A DNA stretch of 52,025 nt, taken from the IMG/VR virus record IMGVR_UViG_3300046804_005538, positions 1 to 52,025 of that record. The stretch is one strand, 5' to 3'. Each line of letters starts with the position of its first letter. The stretch's first letter is position 1. The notes below the pieces were generated by a model, which saw nothing but the letters and a program-made list of their open reading frames with translations, was not told where the DNA came from and made no database searches. Both the position numbers and the translations under genes were made by a program. Source of the stretch: a virus. This document shows positions 38,637 to 48,745 of the stretch, piece by piece.

Positions 38637-41600
38637 ATGGGTCTCTCACGCCTCGATAATTTTCTGAAGTCAGTAAGAGGAACGATTCTTTATGTTAATC
38701 CAAATGACTTAGATGCAACAGATAGTATTGAAAATCAAGGAAATTCTCTTACTCGTCCATTCAAGACAATTCAAAGGGCGCTTATTGAGGCATCAAGATT
38801 TTCATATCAAAAAGGATTAAGTAACGATAGATTTAATAAAACTACAATTCTTCTTTATCCTGGAGATCATATTGTAGATAACCGTCCAGGGTGGATACCT
38901 GATGGTATGAATAATTTTAGATTAAGAGAGGGAACTATTTCTTCAAATTTTCCTCCCTTTGATTTAGTCTCTAATTTTGATTTAAGTACAGGAGATAACG
39001 AACTTTATAAATTAAACAGTGTTTATGGTGGCGTTATTATTCCAAGAGGAACTTCTATTGTTGGACTAGATTTACGTAAAACAAAAATTCGTCCAAAGTA
39101 TGTACCAGATCCAACTAACGATGATATTGAAAGATCTGCTATTTTTAGAATTACTGGTGGATGTTATTTTTGGCAATTTTCTATCTTTGATGCTGATCCA
39201 AATGGTCAGTGTTATATCAATTATGCTTCAAATATATCAGTTCCAAATTTTTCTCATCATAAATTAACTTGTTTTGAATATGCTGATGGTGTTAATAATG
39301 TTAAAATTAATGATGCGTTTATTAACGTTGAATATGACAGAACTGATCTTGATATGTACTATGAAAAGGTTGGTTTAGCCTATGGACAATCTTCAGGTCG
39401 TCCAATAGAACCAGATTATCCAAGTTCTGGACTGGATATTCAACCAAAAATTGATGAATATAGAATTGTTGGATCTGTAGGACAAACTGTAGGCATATCT
39501 ACCATTATTTCTGGTGATGGAACAATCCCTTCTTCAATAATTACCGTCACAACTGATACTATTGTTCCTGGTTTGGATGTTGATACTCCTTTTAGAGTCG
39601 AAGGAGTAACGGTTGATGAGTATAATGGGCAATTTGTTGTAACTGAAAAAGTATCTGATTATCAGATAAAGTATCAGGTTCAGGATGTTCCTTCTCTTGC
39701 CAATCCATCCACAGAAGGAGCAACTCTTTCTTTACAATCTGATACTGTAACTTCATCTTCTCCATACATTTTTAATGTTTCAATGCGTTCTGTTTATGGA
39801 ATGTGTGGAGCTCTTGCTGATGGTGATAAAGCAAGTGGATTTAAATCAATGGTTATTGCTCAGTTTACTGGAATAGGACTGCAGAAAGATGATAGAGCTT
39901 TTGTAATTTTTGATGAAGATACTGGTTTATATCAAGATAGTAATGTTTATGGAAATCAAAATTTAAGTAATAACTCAAGATCGGTTTTTAAACCAACTTG
40001 GAAAAATTTCCATATTAAAGCAACCAATGATGCTTTTATACAAAATGTTTCTGTTTTTGCTATTGGATTTGCTGAACATTTTGCGACAGAAAACGGTGGT
40101 GATATGTCTATCACCAATTCCAATTCCAATTTTGGTTCTAAGGCTCTTGTTTCATCTGGATTTAGAAGAAATGCTTTCCCTCAAGATGATCTTGGATATA
40201 TTACTCACATAATTCCTCCAAAAGAAATTCCTCTTGAAGAAGTTACTGTAGAATTTAATGCTATAGATGTTGCAAATGTAGTTGCATATGGTTCTACTGG
40301 ACATTTATATTTGTACAATCAAAATAATTCTGATATTCCTCCCGAAAATGTTATTGAGGGATATAGAATTGGTGCGAGAAGGAATGATACTATTAATGTT
40401 TTAGTTTCTTATGGTGGAACTTCGACTGAATATTCTTCAAGAATTGTTATGCAAAATTCTGAAGTTAGTTCAGAAAAGTCGTTCAATGTTGTAAGTAATA
40501 CTGGAAATAATATTCTTACTTTTAGCAGTGCTGGACATAAATTCTTAAACGGAGAATCGATTAGATTTTTCAGTGATACTGGAAAAATACCAGACGGTCT
40601 TTTAAATAATCAAGTTTACTATGCTATTACTAGCACAAATGATATTGGAATCACTACAACTCAAATAAAAGTTGCAAAAACTTTAAATGATGCTTTAACA
40701 CATACATCAACCAATTCTAAAAATATATCTTTCAATACTAAGGGTGGGAATTTAAAAGTTGTAAGTAGAGTATCTGATAAAAATTCTGGTGATATTGGAC
40801 ACCCAATCCAATATGATTCTAGTTTAGGGCAGTGGTATGTCAAAGTTTCTTCAGCAAGTACTGAAAACGGAATTTATAATATAATTGCTGGGATAGGATC
40901 AACATCTTTAGGACTTGCTACTCCAAGATCTTATATTAAGCGTAAGCAGGATAATAGAAGTTCTACTGATAAAACTTATAGAGTCAGGTATGTAATACCA
41001 AAAGAAACTTCAGGAATAAATGCAAGAATTCCTAGCGATGGATATATTGTTCAAGAATCGAATACTTCTATTGGAGCTACAACCACCGAAATTCAAACTT
41101 ATTTTGGATCTGGATCAATTAATCTAGATCAACAAAGGAATTTTAGGTTTATTTCGGATGCAACTTGGTCTGGAAATATTGCCAATATTAATACAGAAAT
41201 TCCGCACAATCTTTCTGTTGGATCTCAAGTTGAGGTTTTAAATGTCTTAACATCCACAAATACTACTGGAGTTGGTGATTCTGGATTTAATGGCACTTTT
41301 GTTGTTAGTGGTATTAGTAGTGCTAAACAGTTTTCTTTTGAATTGTCAGAGGATCCTGGAACTTTTAGTAATAATACTAGTCTAAGGACAACCTCTTTAC
41401 CTTACTTTAAGAGAAAGAAATATAAAGATACTTACTACATTTTTAGAAATGAAGAAGCTAAAAAATATATACCAGAAGAACAAGATGGTGTTTACTACTT
41501 AACTTTAGTAAATTCTTCAGTAACTCCCACAGTAAATTATTTTTCGGAAGAGAAGTTTTCTCAACCAGTTAAAGAATTATATCCTCAAACTGATAGAGAT

Positions 41601-44474
41601 AATCCAGATTCGGATCCTGATGAATCTAAATCTTTTGCACAATCTTCTGTTATTGGAGAAGTTTTAATTGATGATGTTCGTAAAAGTCTTACGAAAGAAA
41701 CTATACTGAAGACTTTTTCTGATACAAATGTGGGAGTTGGTGTTCAAAATATTGTTTCAAGTAGTTCAACTGATCATATAATTTATACTTCAATAGACCA
41801 CGGATTTAATAGAATCACTAAAGTTGCTATTGGTGCTCCTGGATCTGGTTATGGATTTGGATCATCTGGAGATCTTTATAATGCTCGTCTTGTTGGAGCA
41901 ACTGGAAAGAATGCAACTGCTAAAATAACGGTAGATTCTTCTGGAAGTTTGACCGATGTTGTCATTATGGATGGAGGAAGCTCTTATAGTGTTGGCGATG
42001 TTTTATCTGTTGTTGGTGTTGCAACAACTTCGGGATATTCTTTGGCTCAAGTTGATGTCACTGCAATCTATAATAATGTTGGAGATACTGTTCGTGTTTC
42101 TGGAGTTTCTTCTGAAACTTATTCGGCATTTAATAACCTTTATAGGATCACTGAAGTTGCTGTTGGTGCTGCAACTAGTTTTAGAGTGCAGTCCGCTACA
42201 GAAATACCATATTGGAACTCTAGTTCTGGTATAGGACAGACAGTTACTTCCAATGCACTTGTTTATTTGAGTGGGGAATCGATAAGAATTACTTCTTTAG
42301 ATTATGATAATACTATTGGTATTGCTACAGTAACAACTCAAAACGAACACGGATTAAAAATAGATTCAAAAATTAAAATTGTTGGAGCTAATGAATCTTT
42401 ATTTAATGGCGATTTTATTATAACTGAGAATGTAAGTGCAAATATTTTCAAAATAAAAGTTGGAATAAATGATTCTCCACAAACAGCTACAGGAACTTTA
42501 TATGCTTATCGTGAAGGTTTATCATCCAATTCTGGAGTCATCACTGTTGATAATGAAAATCTTAATGGAAGAATGATTCCAAATTATGCTGGAATTACTA
42601 CAACTCTTTATTCAGCAATTTCGGATCCATTTACCGATCAAATAACTTTGAAAGGTATTGATAAACTCGATATTAAAATTGGCGATTATTTGACTATTGA
42701 TGATGAAATTGTGAGGGTTAAGAGTACAGTTCCAAGTGGTATTTCGGCAGGAAGTCCTATTTCAGTTTTTCGTGGTGTTCTTGGATCAAAACCAACTCAA
42801 CACGAAAATAATTCGGTTGTTAGGAGAATTCTTCCACAACCAGTTGAACTTAGAAGACATTCCATTTCTCGCGCATCTGGACATACTTTTGAATATGTTG
42901 GTTATGGTCCCGGAAATTATTCCACAGCGTTGCCTGAAAGACAAGACAGACAAATTTCTGCTCAAGAAGAGCTTCTTTCCCAGTCAACTAGAAAAGATGG
43001 TGGAATTAACTTCTATACCGGAATGAATGATAAGGGAATTTCTTATTCTGGTAATAAAAAACTTAGTACAGTAACAGGTCAAGAAGAAATTTTTGATACT
43101 CCTATTCAAACGATTACTGGAGAAGATATTGGATCTCTTCCAAGTATTAATGTTATTACTCCTATTGAAGGATATTTTGGACGTACCATTCGTGTTGATG
43201 GTGGAGTCGATGGTAAAGCAACATCACAATTTAATGGACCTGTTATTTTTACAAATAAATTAACATCAACATCTTCTAAAGGTATTGAAGCAAATTCTTT
43301 ATATTTACAAGGAGATTCTGTAGTTTCAAGAAAATATACTGTTGGAATTTCTACACCAACTTCAGCAGGAAATCCTGGAGATATTGTTTATTATGAAAAT
43401 CCTTCAAGAAGTGGATATGTTGGTTGGATATATACCGCTGAAAATGATTGGTATAGATTTGGTAATATAAGCATTTCCAAAAATTCTAATTTAGCTATTT
43501 TTGATCAAGTTGGAATTGCAACAATATCTCCTGAAGATAATCTACTATTAATAAATTCAGATTTAACTCAAGTTTCTGTCAATAATTCTGGTGATGTTGG
43601 TATTGCTACAACTGCTAATGGATTTAAATTAAATGTTAATGGTAATGTTAATATTTCTGGAACTTGTTATGCTGGGTATCTGTCTGGTGATGGAAGTCAG
43701 ATATTTAATTTAAGTTTACCTGCTAGTGGATGGACGTTAATCTCTGGTGGTCTTTATAATACTTATTTGACTAATGTTGGTATAGGAACTTCTTTACCAT
43801 CTTACAATCTTGAAGTTGGTACTCCTGGAACTGGTAATACTGATCTTTATGTTCATAATGAAGCTAGATTTGCTGGAATAATTAATGCAAATAATGTTTC
43901 TATAAGTGGAATATTAACGTCAACTTCTTTCAATTTAAATAGTTCTTCCGGTCAGATAATATCTGGTATAGTAACTTCTACTAATCTTGTAGTTGGTACT
44001 GCTGGCACAGTCTTCAAAACTGTCAATTCAAATATCGGCATTGGAACTTTATCTCCAAGAGCAAAATTAGATATTGAAGGGTCGGTAAGATTTAAAACTT
44101 ATTCTGAAGAAGTTGGATTAGCAACAATCACTGCAAATGTAGTTACATTGGATCTTTCCAGAGCACAAAATTTTGATATTCTTCTGTTTAATAATATTAG
44201 TTACTTTAAGATTGTAAATCCACCTACAGATTCTACCACATTCACAGTTAAAATAACTCAAAATTCTGATGGTGGATATTTAGCAAATTTAGAAGACTTT
44301 AGAGATATTGGATTAAATTCCATTCCAATTCGTTGGCCTGGAGGAAATGTTGCTCCTATAGTAACTTCTACAGCAAATAGAACTGATATATATTCATTCA
44401 GAATATTTAAAGGTAGTTCTTTGGCTACATCTGGCATATATGCTGTAGTCGTCGGTCAAAACTTTATTGAATGA
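38637..44474 (+). CDS. Giant virion structural/tail fibre protein, 1945 aa
   Basis: The N-terminal MGLSRLDNFLKSVRGTILYV, then NPNDLDATDSIENQGNSLTRPFKTIQRALIEASRFSYQKG, is strongly conserved at the start of a large cyanomyovirus structural protein, probably the baseplate- or virion-attached end. The remaining protein is beta-rich and Ser/Thr/Gly/Asn-rich. GIGT-type strand repeats appear toward the C-terminus (NVGIGTSLPSYNLEVG, NIGIGTLSPRAKLDIEG), a pattern of trimeric fibre shafts. The last 110 residues form a separate compact domain ending YAVVVGQNFIE. No S74 chaperone is present. The long gene follows a late promoter and precedes the next adhesin by 11 bases. Confidence 0.8.
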   Translation: MGLSRLDNFLKSVRGTILYVNPNDLDATDSIENQGNSLTRPFKTIQRALIEASRFSYQKGLSNDRFNKTTILLYPGDHIVDNRPGWIPDGMNNFRLREGTISSNFPPFDLVSNFDLSTGDNELYKLNSVYGGVIIPRGTSIVGLDLRKTKIRPKYVPDPTNDDIERSAIFRITGGCYFWQFSIFDADPNGQCYINYASNISVPNFSHHKLTCFEYADGVNNVKINDAFINVEYDRTDLDMYYEKVGLAYGQSSGRPIEPDYPSSGLDIQPKIDEYRIVGSVGQTVGISTIISGDGTIPSSIITVTTDTIVPGLDVDTPFRVEGVTVDEYNGQFVVTEKVSDYQIKYQVQDVPSLANPSTEGATLSLQSDTVTSSSPYIFNVSMRSVYGMCGALADGDKASGFKSMVIAQFTGIGLQKDDRAFVIFDEDTGLYQDSNVYGNQNLSNNSRSVFKPTWKNFHIKATNDAFIQNVSVFAIGFAEHFATENGGDMSITNSNSNFGSKALVSSGFRRNAFPQDDLGYITHIIPPKEIPLEEVTVEFNAIDVANVVAYGSTGHLYLYNQNNSDIPPENVIEGYRIGARRNDTINVLVSYGGTSTEYSSRIVMQNSEVSSEKSFNVVSNTGNNILTFSSAGHKFLNGESIRFFSDTGKIPDGLLNNQVYYAITSTNDIGITTTQIKVAKTLNDALTHTSTNSKNISFNTKGGNLKVVSRVSDKNSGDIGHPIQYDSSLGQWYVKVSSASTENGIYNIIAGIGSTSLGLATPRSYIKRKQDNRSSTDKTYRVRYVIPKETSGINARIPSDGYIVQESNTSIGATTTEIQTYFGSGSINLDQQRNFRFISDATWSGNIANINTEIPHNLSVGSQVEVLNVLTSTNTTGVGDSGFNGTFVVSGISSAKQFSFELSEDPGTFSNNTSLRTTSLPYFKRKKYKDTYYIFRNEEAKKYIPEEQDGVYYLTLVNSSVTPTVNYFSEEKFSQPVKELYPQTDRDNPDSDPDESKSFAQSSVIGEVLIDDVRKSLTKETILKTFSDTNVGVGVQNIVSSSSTDHIIYTSIDHGFNRITKVAIGAPGSGYGFGSSGDLYNARLVGATGKNATAKITVDSSGSLTDVVIMDGGSSYSVGDVLSVVGVATTSGYSLAQVDVTAIYNNVGDTVRVSGVSSETYSAFNNLYRITEVAVGAATSFRVQSATEIPYWNSSSGIGQTVTSNALVYLSGESIRITSLDYDNTIGIATVTTQNEHGLKIDSKIKIVGANESLFNGDFIITENVSANIFKIKVGINDSPQTATGTLYAYREGLSSNSGVITVDNENLNGRMIPNYAGITTTLYSAISDPFTDQITLKGIDKLDIKIGDYLTIDDEIVRVKSTVPSGISAGSPISVFRGVLGSKPTQHENNSVVRRILPQPVELRRHSISRASGHTFEYVGYGPGNYSTALPERQDRQISAQEELLSQSTRKDGGINFYTGMNDKGISYSGNKKLSTVTGQEEIFDTPIQTITGEDIGSLPSINVITPIEGYFGRTIRVDGGVDGKATSQFNGPVIFTNKLTSTSSKGIEANSLYLQGDSVVSRKYTVGISTPTSAGNPGDIVYYENPSRSGYVGWIYTAENDWYRFGNISISKNSNLAIFDQVGIATISPEDNLLLINSDLTQVSVNNSGDVGIATTANGFKLNVNGNVNISGTCYAGYLSGDGSQIFNLSLPASGWTLISGGLYNTYLTNVGIGTSLPSYNLEVGTPGTGNTDLYVHNEARFAGIINANNVSISGILTSTSFNLNSSSGQIISGIVTSTNLVVGTAGTVFKTVNSNIGIGTLSPRAKLDIEGSVRFKTYSEEVGLATITANVVTLDLSRAQNFDILLFNNISYFKIVNPPTDSTTFTVKITQNSDGGYLANLEDFRDIGLNSIPIRWPGGNVAPIVTSTANRTDIYSFRIFKGSSLATSGIYAVVVGQNFIE

Positions 44475-44485
44475 GGTAAAAAGTA

Positions 44486-47400
44486 ATGCCAATTTCTATC
44501 AATAAGCAAACTACTTTAGACCTTAATGGGCCTATTCTATCTTTTATTCAGCAACCATCATCTACTTCTGCTTGTACAAATAGCAGTGTACAATTTGTAG
44601 GGATTGCAACAGCATATTTTCCAACACAAAATCCTGGAAATCCTGCAATACCAACTGGTCATATTTCCTATAAGTGGTATCTTGATGGTTATGGGGAGCT
44701 TAATGATGGAAATTTTAATGGAACTGTAATTACTGGTTCAGCATCAACAACACTAACTCTTAGTGGAATTTCCAGTGCAGTTTTATTTAATAATACTCAA
44801 TTTTTCCTAAGAGCTGATTATGTTCCTTCAGCTTATTCTTTATCCGGACTTGATGTAGATGCAATTACTTCAAGATCTACTGGAAATGCTATAAATGAAC
44901 CAAAAGATTCTGATGTTGCTACTTTAAGTGTATATCCTGATATTGTAATTACACGACAACCTGAAAATGAAAGTGTAGAGTTATCAAAACCAATCAACTC
45001 TAGTGGAACAGTAACACATTCTTTTAATAATGATATAGATGTTACATTGTCGTTAACATATAATGGAGCAATTATTAATGTAGTTCCACAATCTTTAAAT
45101 GCTATCGATTATTTGATATCAACCTCCAATAATGCGAAGCATTATCTAATATATACTGACATTGAGTATGATAATATTAGTGTTGAACCTGGTGATTATG
45201 CTGCTGGTGGTAAATATGATCCGGGAATATATGTTGCGCGTATTTTAAAAGTAGATTCAAAGTCATATAGAATTTGGTTTAATAGGTCTAATGGATATAA
45301 TACTTTTATTAGTACTTTTACTGTATACTTATCTAATAATAAACCGGCAATTCAAGATTTTGTTGGAAATTTTAGCACTAGTGCAACTACAACTGATTCT
45401 TCTCAGGGTGAAGTTTCTTATCAGTGGCAACTAAATGAGGTGGATTTGATTGATGGAATAAACACCATTCAAATACCAAAAAATAATCAAGATTACTCTA
45501 CTAATGCTTTATTAAGGTTGCCATTGTGGAATAAAAATAGTGGTTCATCTATAGATTTAACGGATCTTACCAATATTCCAAATACTATTACAAATACTAA
45601 TGTATCTTGGATAAGTGGTGGAGGTAAATTTTATGATGGATATGCATATTTTAATGGAAATTCTCATTTGGAGATAAGTCCTGCTTCTGATTTTAATTTT
45701 CGACTTGGAGATTTTACTGTAGAAAGTTGGGTATATTTTACGCAAACTGGGATAAAGGATATTTTTTCAACAGGTCCATATAAATCTCCTATTGAATATG
45801 CTCCTCTTCAAGCAAAATCTTCTCAAAATAGTTCTGGACCCGATAATTCTTACGGATGGCATACTAGAACTGCTGATTCTACTTCAGATCCCTATGGAGG
45901 TAGACAATTGGTTATTAGATGGAATGGCCAAACTCTTTATAGTGGATCTAGTGTTTCTAGTGGTGGAATAACGATTGGTAATTATATTTACTATCCATCA
46001 ACATACAGAACTCCATCACAATATGGTTGGTCTGGACCTGGTGGAGGTGATTATAATAATGCTTTTGATGTTTACCGCGAATCTTTGTTGCCATCTCAAT
46101 TTTCCATTAGAAAAAGTTCTAGTGAAAAACTTGAACTACTTTCTGGAAATAGTACTATTGCTGTCGGTGGAGCATTTAATCTTAATACTTGGCATCATAT
46201 TGCAGTTTCTAGACAAAATGGTCTCCTTAGATTGTTTATTGATGGTACACAAGTTTCAACTAAAGATTGGAATTATGAGATAGGCTCTTCTATCCCGTGT
46301 ATGATAGGAAAAACTTTTGGAAATGAAAATCCTATGATTGGTAGAATTCAGGATTTTCAAGTTTATGGTATTTGTAAATATAACTCAAGTTTTATTCCAT
46401 CTACAGTTGCTATTGTTGATAAAAGATTAGTTTTGTCTCTTCCTTTGTGGGACAATGGAAATGGAACTTTACTTTTAACCGATCTATCTGCTAACAAGAA
46501 AGCAATTACATCTGGATCTCTTTGGGGAGGATCACCTACTTGGAAAAGTGGTATAGGTAAGTTTTATGGAGGTGCTGCGTATTTTAGTGGAAATTCTTAT
46601 TTAAATGTTGCTGGAAATTCGGATTTTAACTTTGGTACTGGAGATTTTACTATTGAGTGTTGGGTTAATTTTCAATCAGGATCTAATCCATATCCAACTG
46701 GACCATATGAAGTTTTAATTAATGTTGGTGGTGGTTATTATGGTGATGGTGGAACTTGGTTTGCTTTTGTAAGAAATGGTTATGGTGGAGCAACATTTTA
46801 TATTGCTAATGTTAGTGGATATGCTTCTATTGGTGTAGTCAATGACTTAAAAATTGGAACTTGGAGGCACCTTGCGGTTTCCAAGGAAGGATCTAACGTC
46901 AGGTTTTTTGTTGATGGTCAATATATCGGACAGAGAATTGATAATTCTGCTTATGGTGGAAACGCTGATGGTTATATTGGTTTGGAACACGCAACTTTTC
47001 ATAATCAGGGATATTATTTTCCATTCTGTTATATCCAAGATATTAATATTTACAAAGGTGTTTCAAAATATATTTCAAATTTCACTCCAACATCAACATC
47101 AATAATCAGTAATTATTCAGAATATATAACGGTATCAAGTAAAGTTTCTGGATCAAAAACACCAAATCTTACAATATCTTTGCAAAATGTTTCTCAGAAC
47201 ATATTGCGAGCAAAAATTAGTCATCCAACTGCGTGCAATTCTCCTTTATATTCCAATAGCGTTCAATTTAATGTAGTTTCGCCAATCGATAATGGTGTTA
47301 TTGAAATAGAAGCTTATCAACCAAATTCAAGTGTAGCAGTTCTTACTGAAATTGATTTGAAAAGTTCAGAATATCTTATAAATTCTACAATTTTAGATTC

Positions 47401-48700
47401 TGATACAATTTGCTTGTATGCAAAATATAGAGATCTATCCGTTGAAATGGAATTATTTGGTGCAAAAGGTTCAGACTATGCTAATAATTCTGGTGGAGAG
47501 GGTGGATATTCTAAAATAAGATTTACAATGAAAAAAAATGAAGAGTTTATTTTAAAAGGTATCAAGTCAAAAACTGCACTTTATCTTTATAGGAAGGCGC
47601 AATTAATTGCATGTGTTGGTCAAGGTGGATCTGCTGGTTATTATGGAAATGGTGGACGAGGTGGTGGAGTAGGAGTTTCTGGTGAAAATGGCTATTATAA
47701 GTTTGGTGGATCTGGTGGAATTTGTATTGCTTCTGGACAACTATCTGGAAATGGAATATTTGGATCTTCATCTTCAACTACGTTAATATACCCAGAAGAT
47801 TCAAAGGCAACTGAAAATATTGGTGGAAGAACAATATCTTGCACAAAAGGATCTTACTGGAAACAGCAAGGAAAAACTGCCTGTTCTGATTTGGGCGATA
47901 TTAAATTTAGATTATCTGATGGAACAGAAGTTTCTAATAGTGCTTCTATATCCAGAGGATTTAAGGATGGATATTCTATAAATCAAACTGCAGGAATAAA
48001 TCTAACAGGAAAAATTGCTGGGGGTATTGGTGGCAATGGTGCAACTGGTGGTAATGGTGGAATTGGTGGAGGAGGAGGTGGTGGTGGATCTGGATATACA
48101 GACACTTCAGTTACCGTTGTAAATACATCTCTTGGAGGAAATAATTCGACAGAAACAAAAGTTATTTTTAGACTTTATGAAGTTCCTCAGGACTTTTATA
48201 TTGATTCTGCTGGAAGAATATTAATATTATCTGCAGCAACGGCAGGTAAAGATCCAAGAAAACTTTCAAAGACTACGGGAAGAGTCCTTCCGGGAACAGA
48301 TTCTTGTATAGATGATGCAAGATGGCAAAATTTTATAGAACTTGCAAAAACCCAAAATTATCGTATTACTGCAACATTGGACGGAAGATCTACTCCAGTC
48401 ACCAAAGCCACAGATTTTAATATAAGGAGAATGATTAACTCCAATTATATTCCATTGAGACAAAGTTTAACCGATTGGCAATATGTTGCATATTCATATC
48501 CTTTTTATTGTCTTGCTTGGGATGAAAATAAGATAGATCCTGGTTATGGATCAGATTATTCAATTCTTTCTTGGGGTGGAACTACTTACTATTATGGGTA
48601 TTATGGACAATCTTCAAATTCATTCTTCTCCCAAACAACATATAGCAATACTACTGCAAATTGGTGGATTCTTCCTCCAGGAGTTCCTGATTTTCCATAA
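44486..48700 (+). CDS. Adhesin-like tail protein with two LamG domains and a Gly-rich domain
   Basis: 1404 aa. About 1-350: Ig-like strands (YKWYLDGYGELNDG, SYQWQLNEVDLIDG). About 370-650 and 655-890: two LamG/concanavalin-like units, each with a FNGNSHLEI/FSGNSYLNV strand, DFTVESWV/DFTIECWV, WHHIAVSRQNGLLRLFIDG/WRHLAVSKEGSNVRFFVDG and IQDFQVYG/IQDINIYK. About 975-1240: Gly-rich domain with a run of eight Gly-dominated residues. The C-terminus is Tyr/Trp-rich. It is a likely receptor-binding protein for host surface sugars. Located in the fibre block next to a S74-terminated fibre. Confidence 0.78.
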   Translation: MPISINKQTTLDLNGPILSFIQQPSSTSACTNSSVQFVGIATAYFPTQNPGNPAIPTGHISYKWYLDGYGELNDGNFNGTVITGSASTTLTLSGISSAVLFNNTQFFLRADYVPSAYSLSGLDVDAITSRSTGNAINEPKDSDVATLSVYPDIVITRQPENESVELSKPINSSGTVTHSFNNDIDVTLSLTYNGAIINVVPQSLNAIDYLISTSNNAKHYLIYTDIEYDNISVEPGDYAAGGKYDPGIYVARILKVDSKSYRIWFNRSNGYNTFISTFTVYLSNNKPAIQDFVGNFSTSATTTDSSQGEVSYQWQLNEVDLIDGINTIQIPKNNQDYSTNALLRLPLWNKNSGSSIDLTDLTNIPNTITNTNVSWISGGGKFYDGYAYFNGNSHLEISPASDFNFRLGDFTVESWVYFTQTGIKDIFSTGPYKSPIEYAPLQAKSSQNSSGPDNSYGWHTRTADSTSDPYGGRQLVIRWNGQTLYSGSSVSSGGITIGNYIYYPSTYRTPSQYGWSGPGGGDYNNAFDVYRESLLPSQFSIRKSSSEKLELLSGNSTIAVGGAFNLNTWHHIAVSRQNGLLRLFIDGTQVSTKDWNYEIGSSIPCMIGKTFGNENPMIGRIQDFQVYGICKYNSSFIPSTVAIVDKRLVLSLPLWDNGNGTLLLTDLSANKKAITSGSLWGGSPTWKSGIGKFYGGAAYFSGNSYLNVAGNSDFNFGTGDFTIECWVNFQSGSNPYPTGPYEVLINVGGGYYGDGGTWFAFVRNGYGGATFYIANVSGYASIGVVNDLKIGTWRHLAVSKEGSNVRFFVDGQYIGQRIDNSAYGGNADGYIGLEHATFHNQGYYFPFCYIQDINIYKGVSKYISNFTPTSTSIISNYSEYITVSSKVSGSKTPNLTISLQNVSQNILRAKISHPTACNSPLYSNSVQFNVVSPIDNGVIEIEAYQPNSSVAVLTEIDLKSSEYLINSTILDSDTICLYAKYRDLSVEMELFGAKGSDYANNSGGEGGYSKIRFTMKKNEEFILKGIKSKTALYLYRKAQLIACVGQGGSAGYYGNGGRGGGVGVSGENGYYKFGGSGGICIASGQLSGNGIFGSSSSTTLIYPEDSKATENIGGRTISCTKGSYWKQQGKTACSDLGDIKFRLSDGTEVSNSASISRGFKDGYSINQTAGINLTGKIAGGIGGNGATGGNGGIGGGGGGGGSGYTDTSVTVVNTSLGGNNSTETKVIFRLYEVPQDFYIDSAGRILILSAATAGKDPRKLSKTTGRVLPGTDSCIDDARWQNFIELAKTQNYRITATLDGRSTPVTKATDFNIRRMINSNYIPLRQSLTDWQYVAYSYPFYCLAWDENKIDPGYGSDYSILSWGGTTYYYGYYGQSSNSFFSQTTYSNTTANWWILPPGVPDFP

Positions 48701-48708
48701 TTTTTAAT

Positions 48709-48716
48709 TATAAATA
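48709..48716 (+). promoter_or_regulatory. Late promoter TATAAATA before the S74 fibre gene
   Basis: Perfect octamer, eight bases after the adhesin stop and 29 bases before the next ATG; a GGAGAG Shine-Dalgarno follows. Confidence 0.72.
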
Positions 48717-48745
48717 GTAAAAAATGGGGTGGAGAGTGAAACCCA

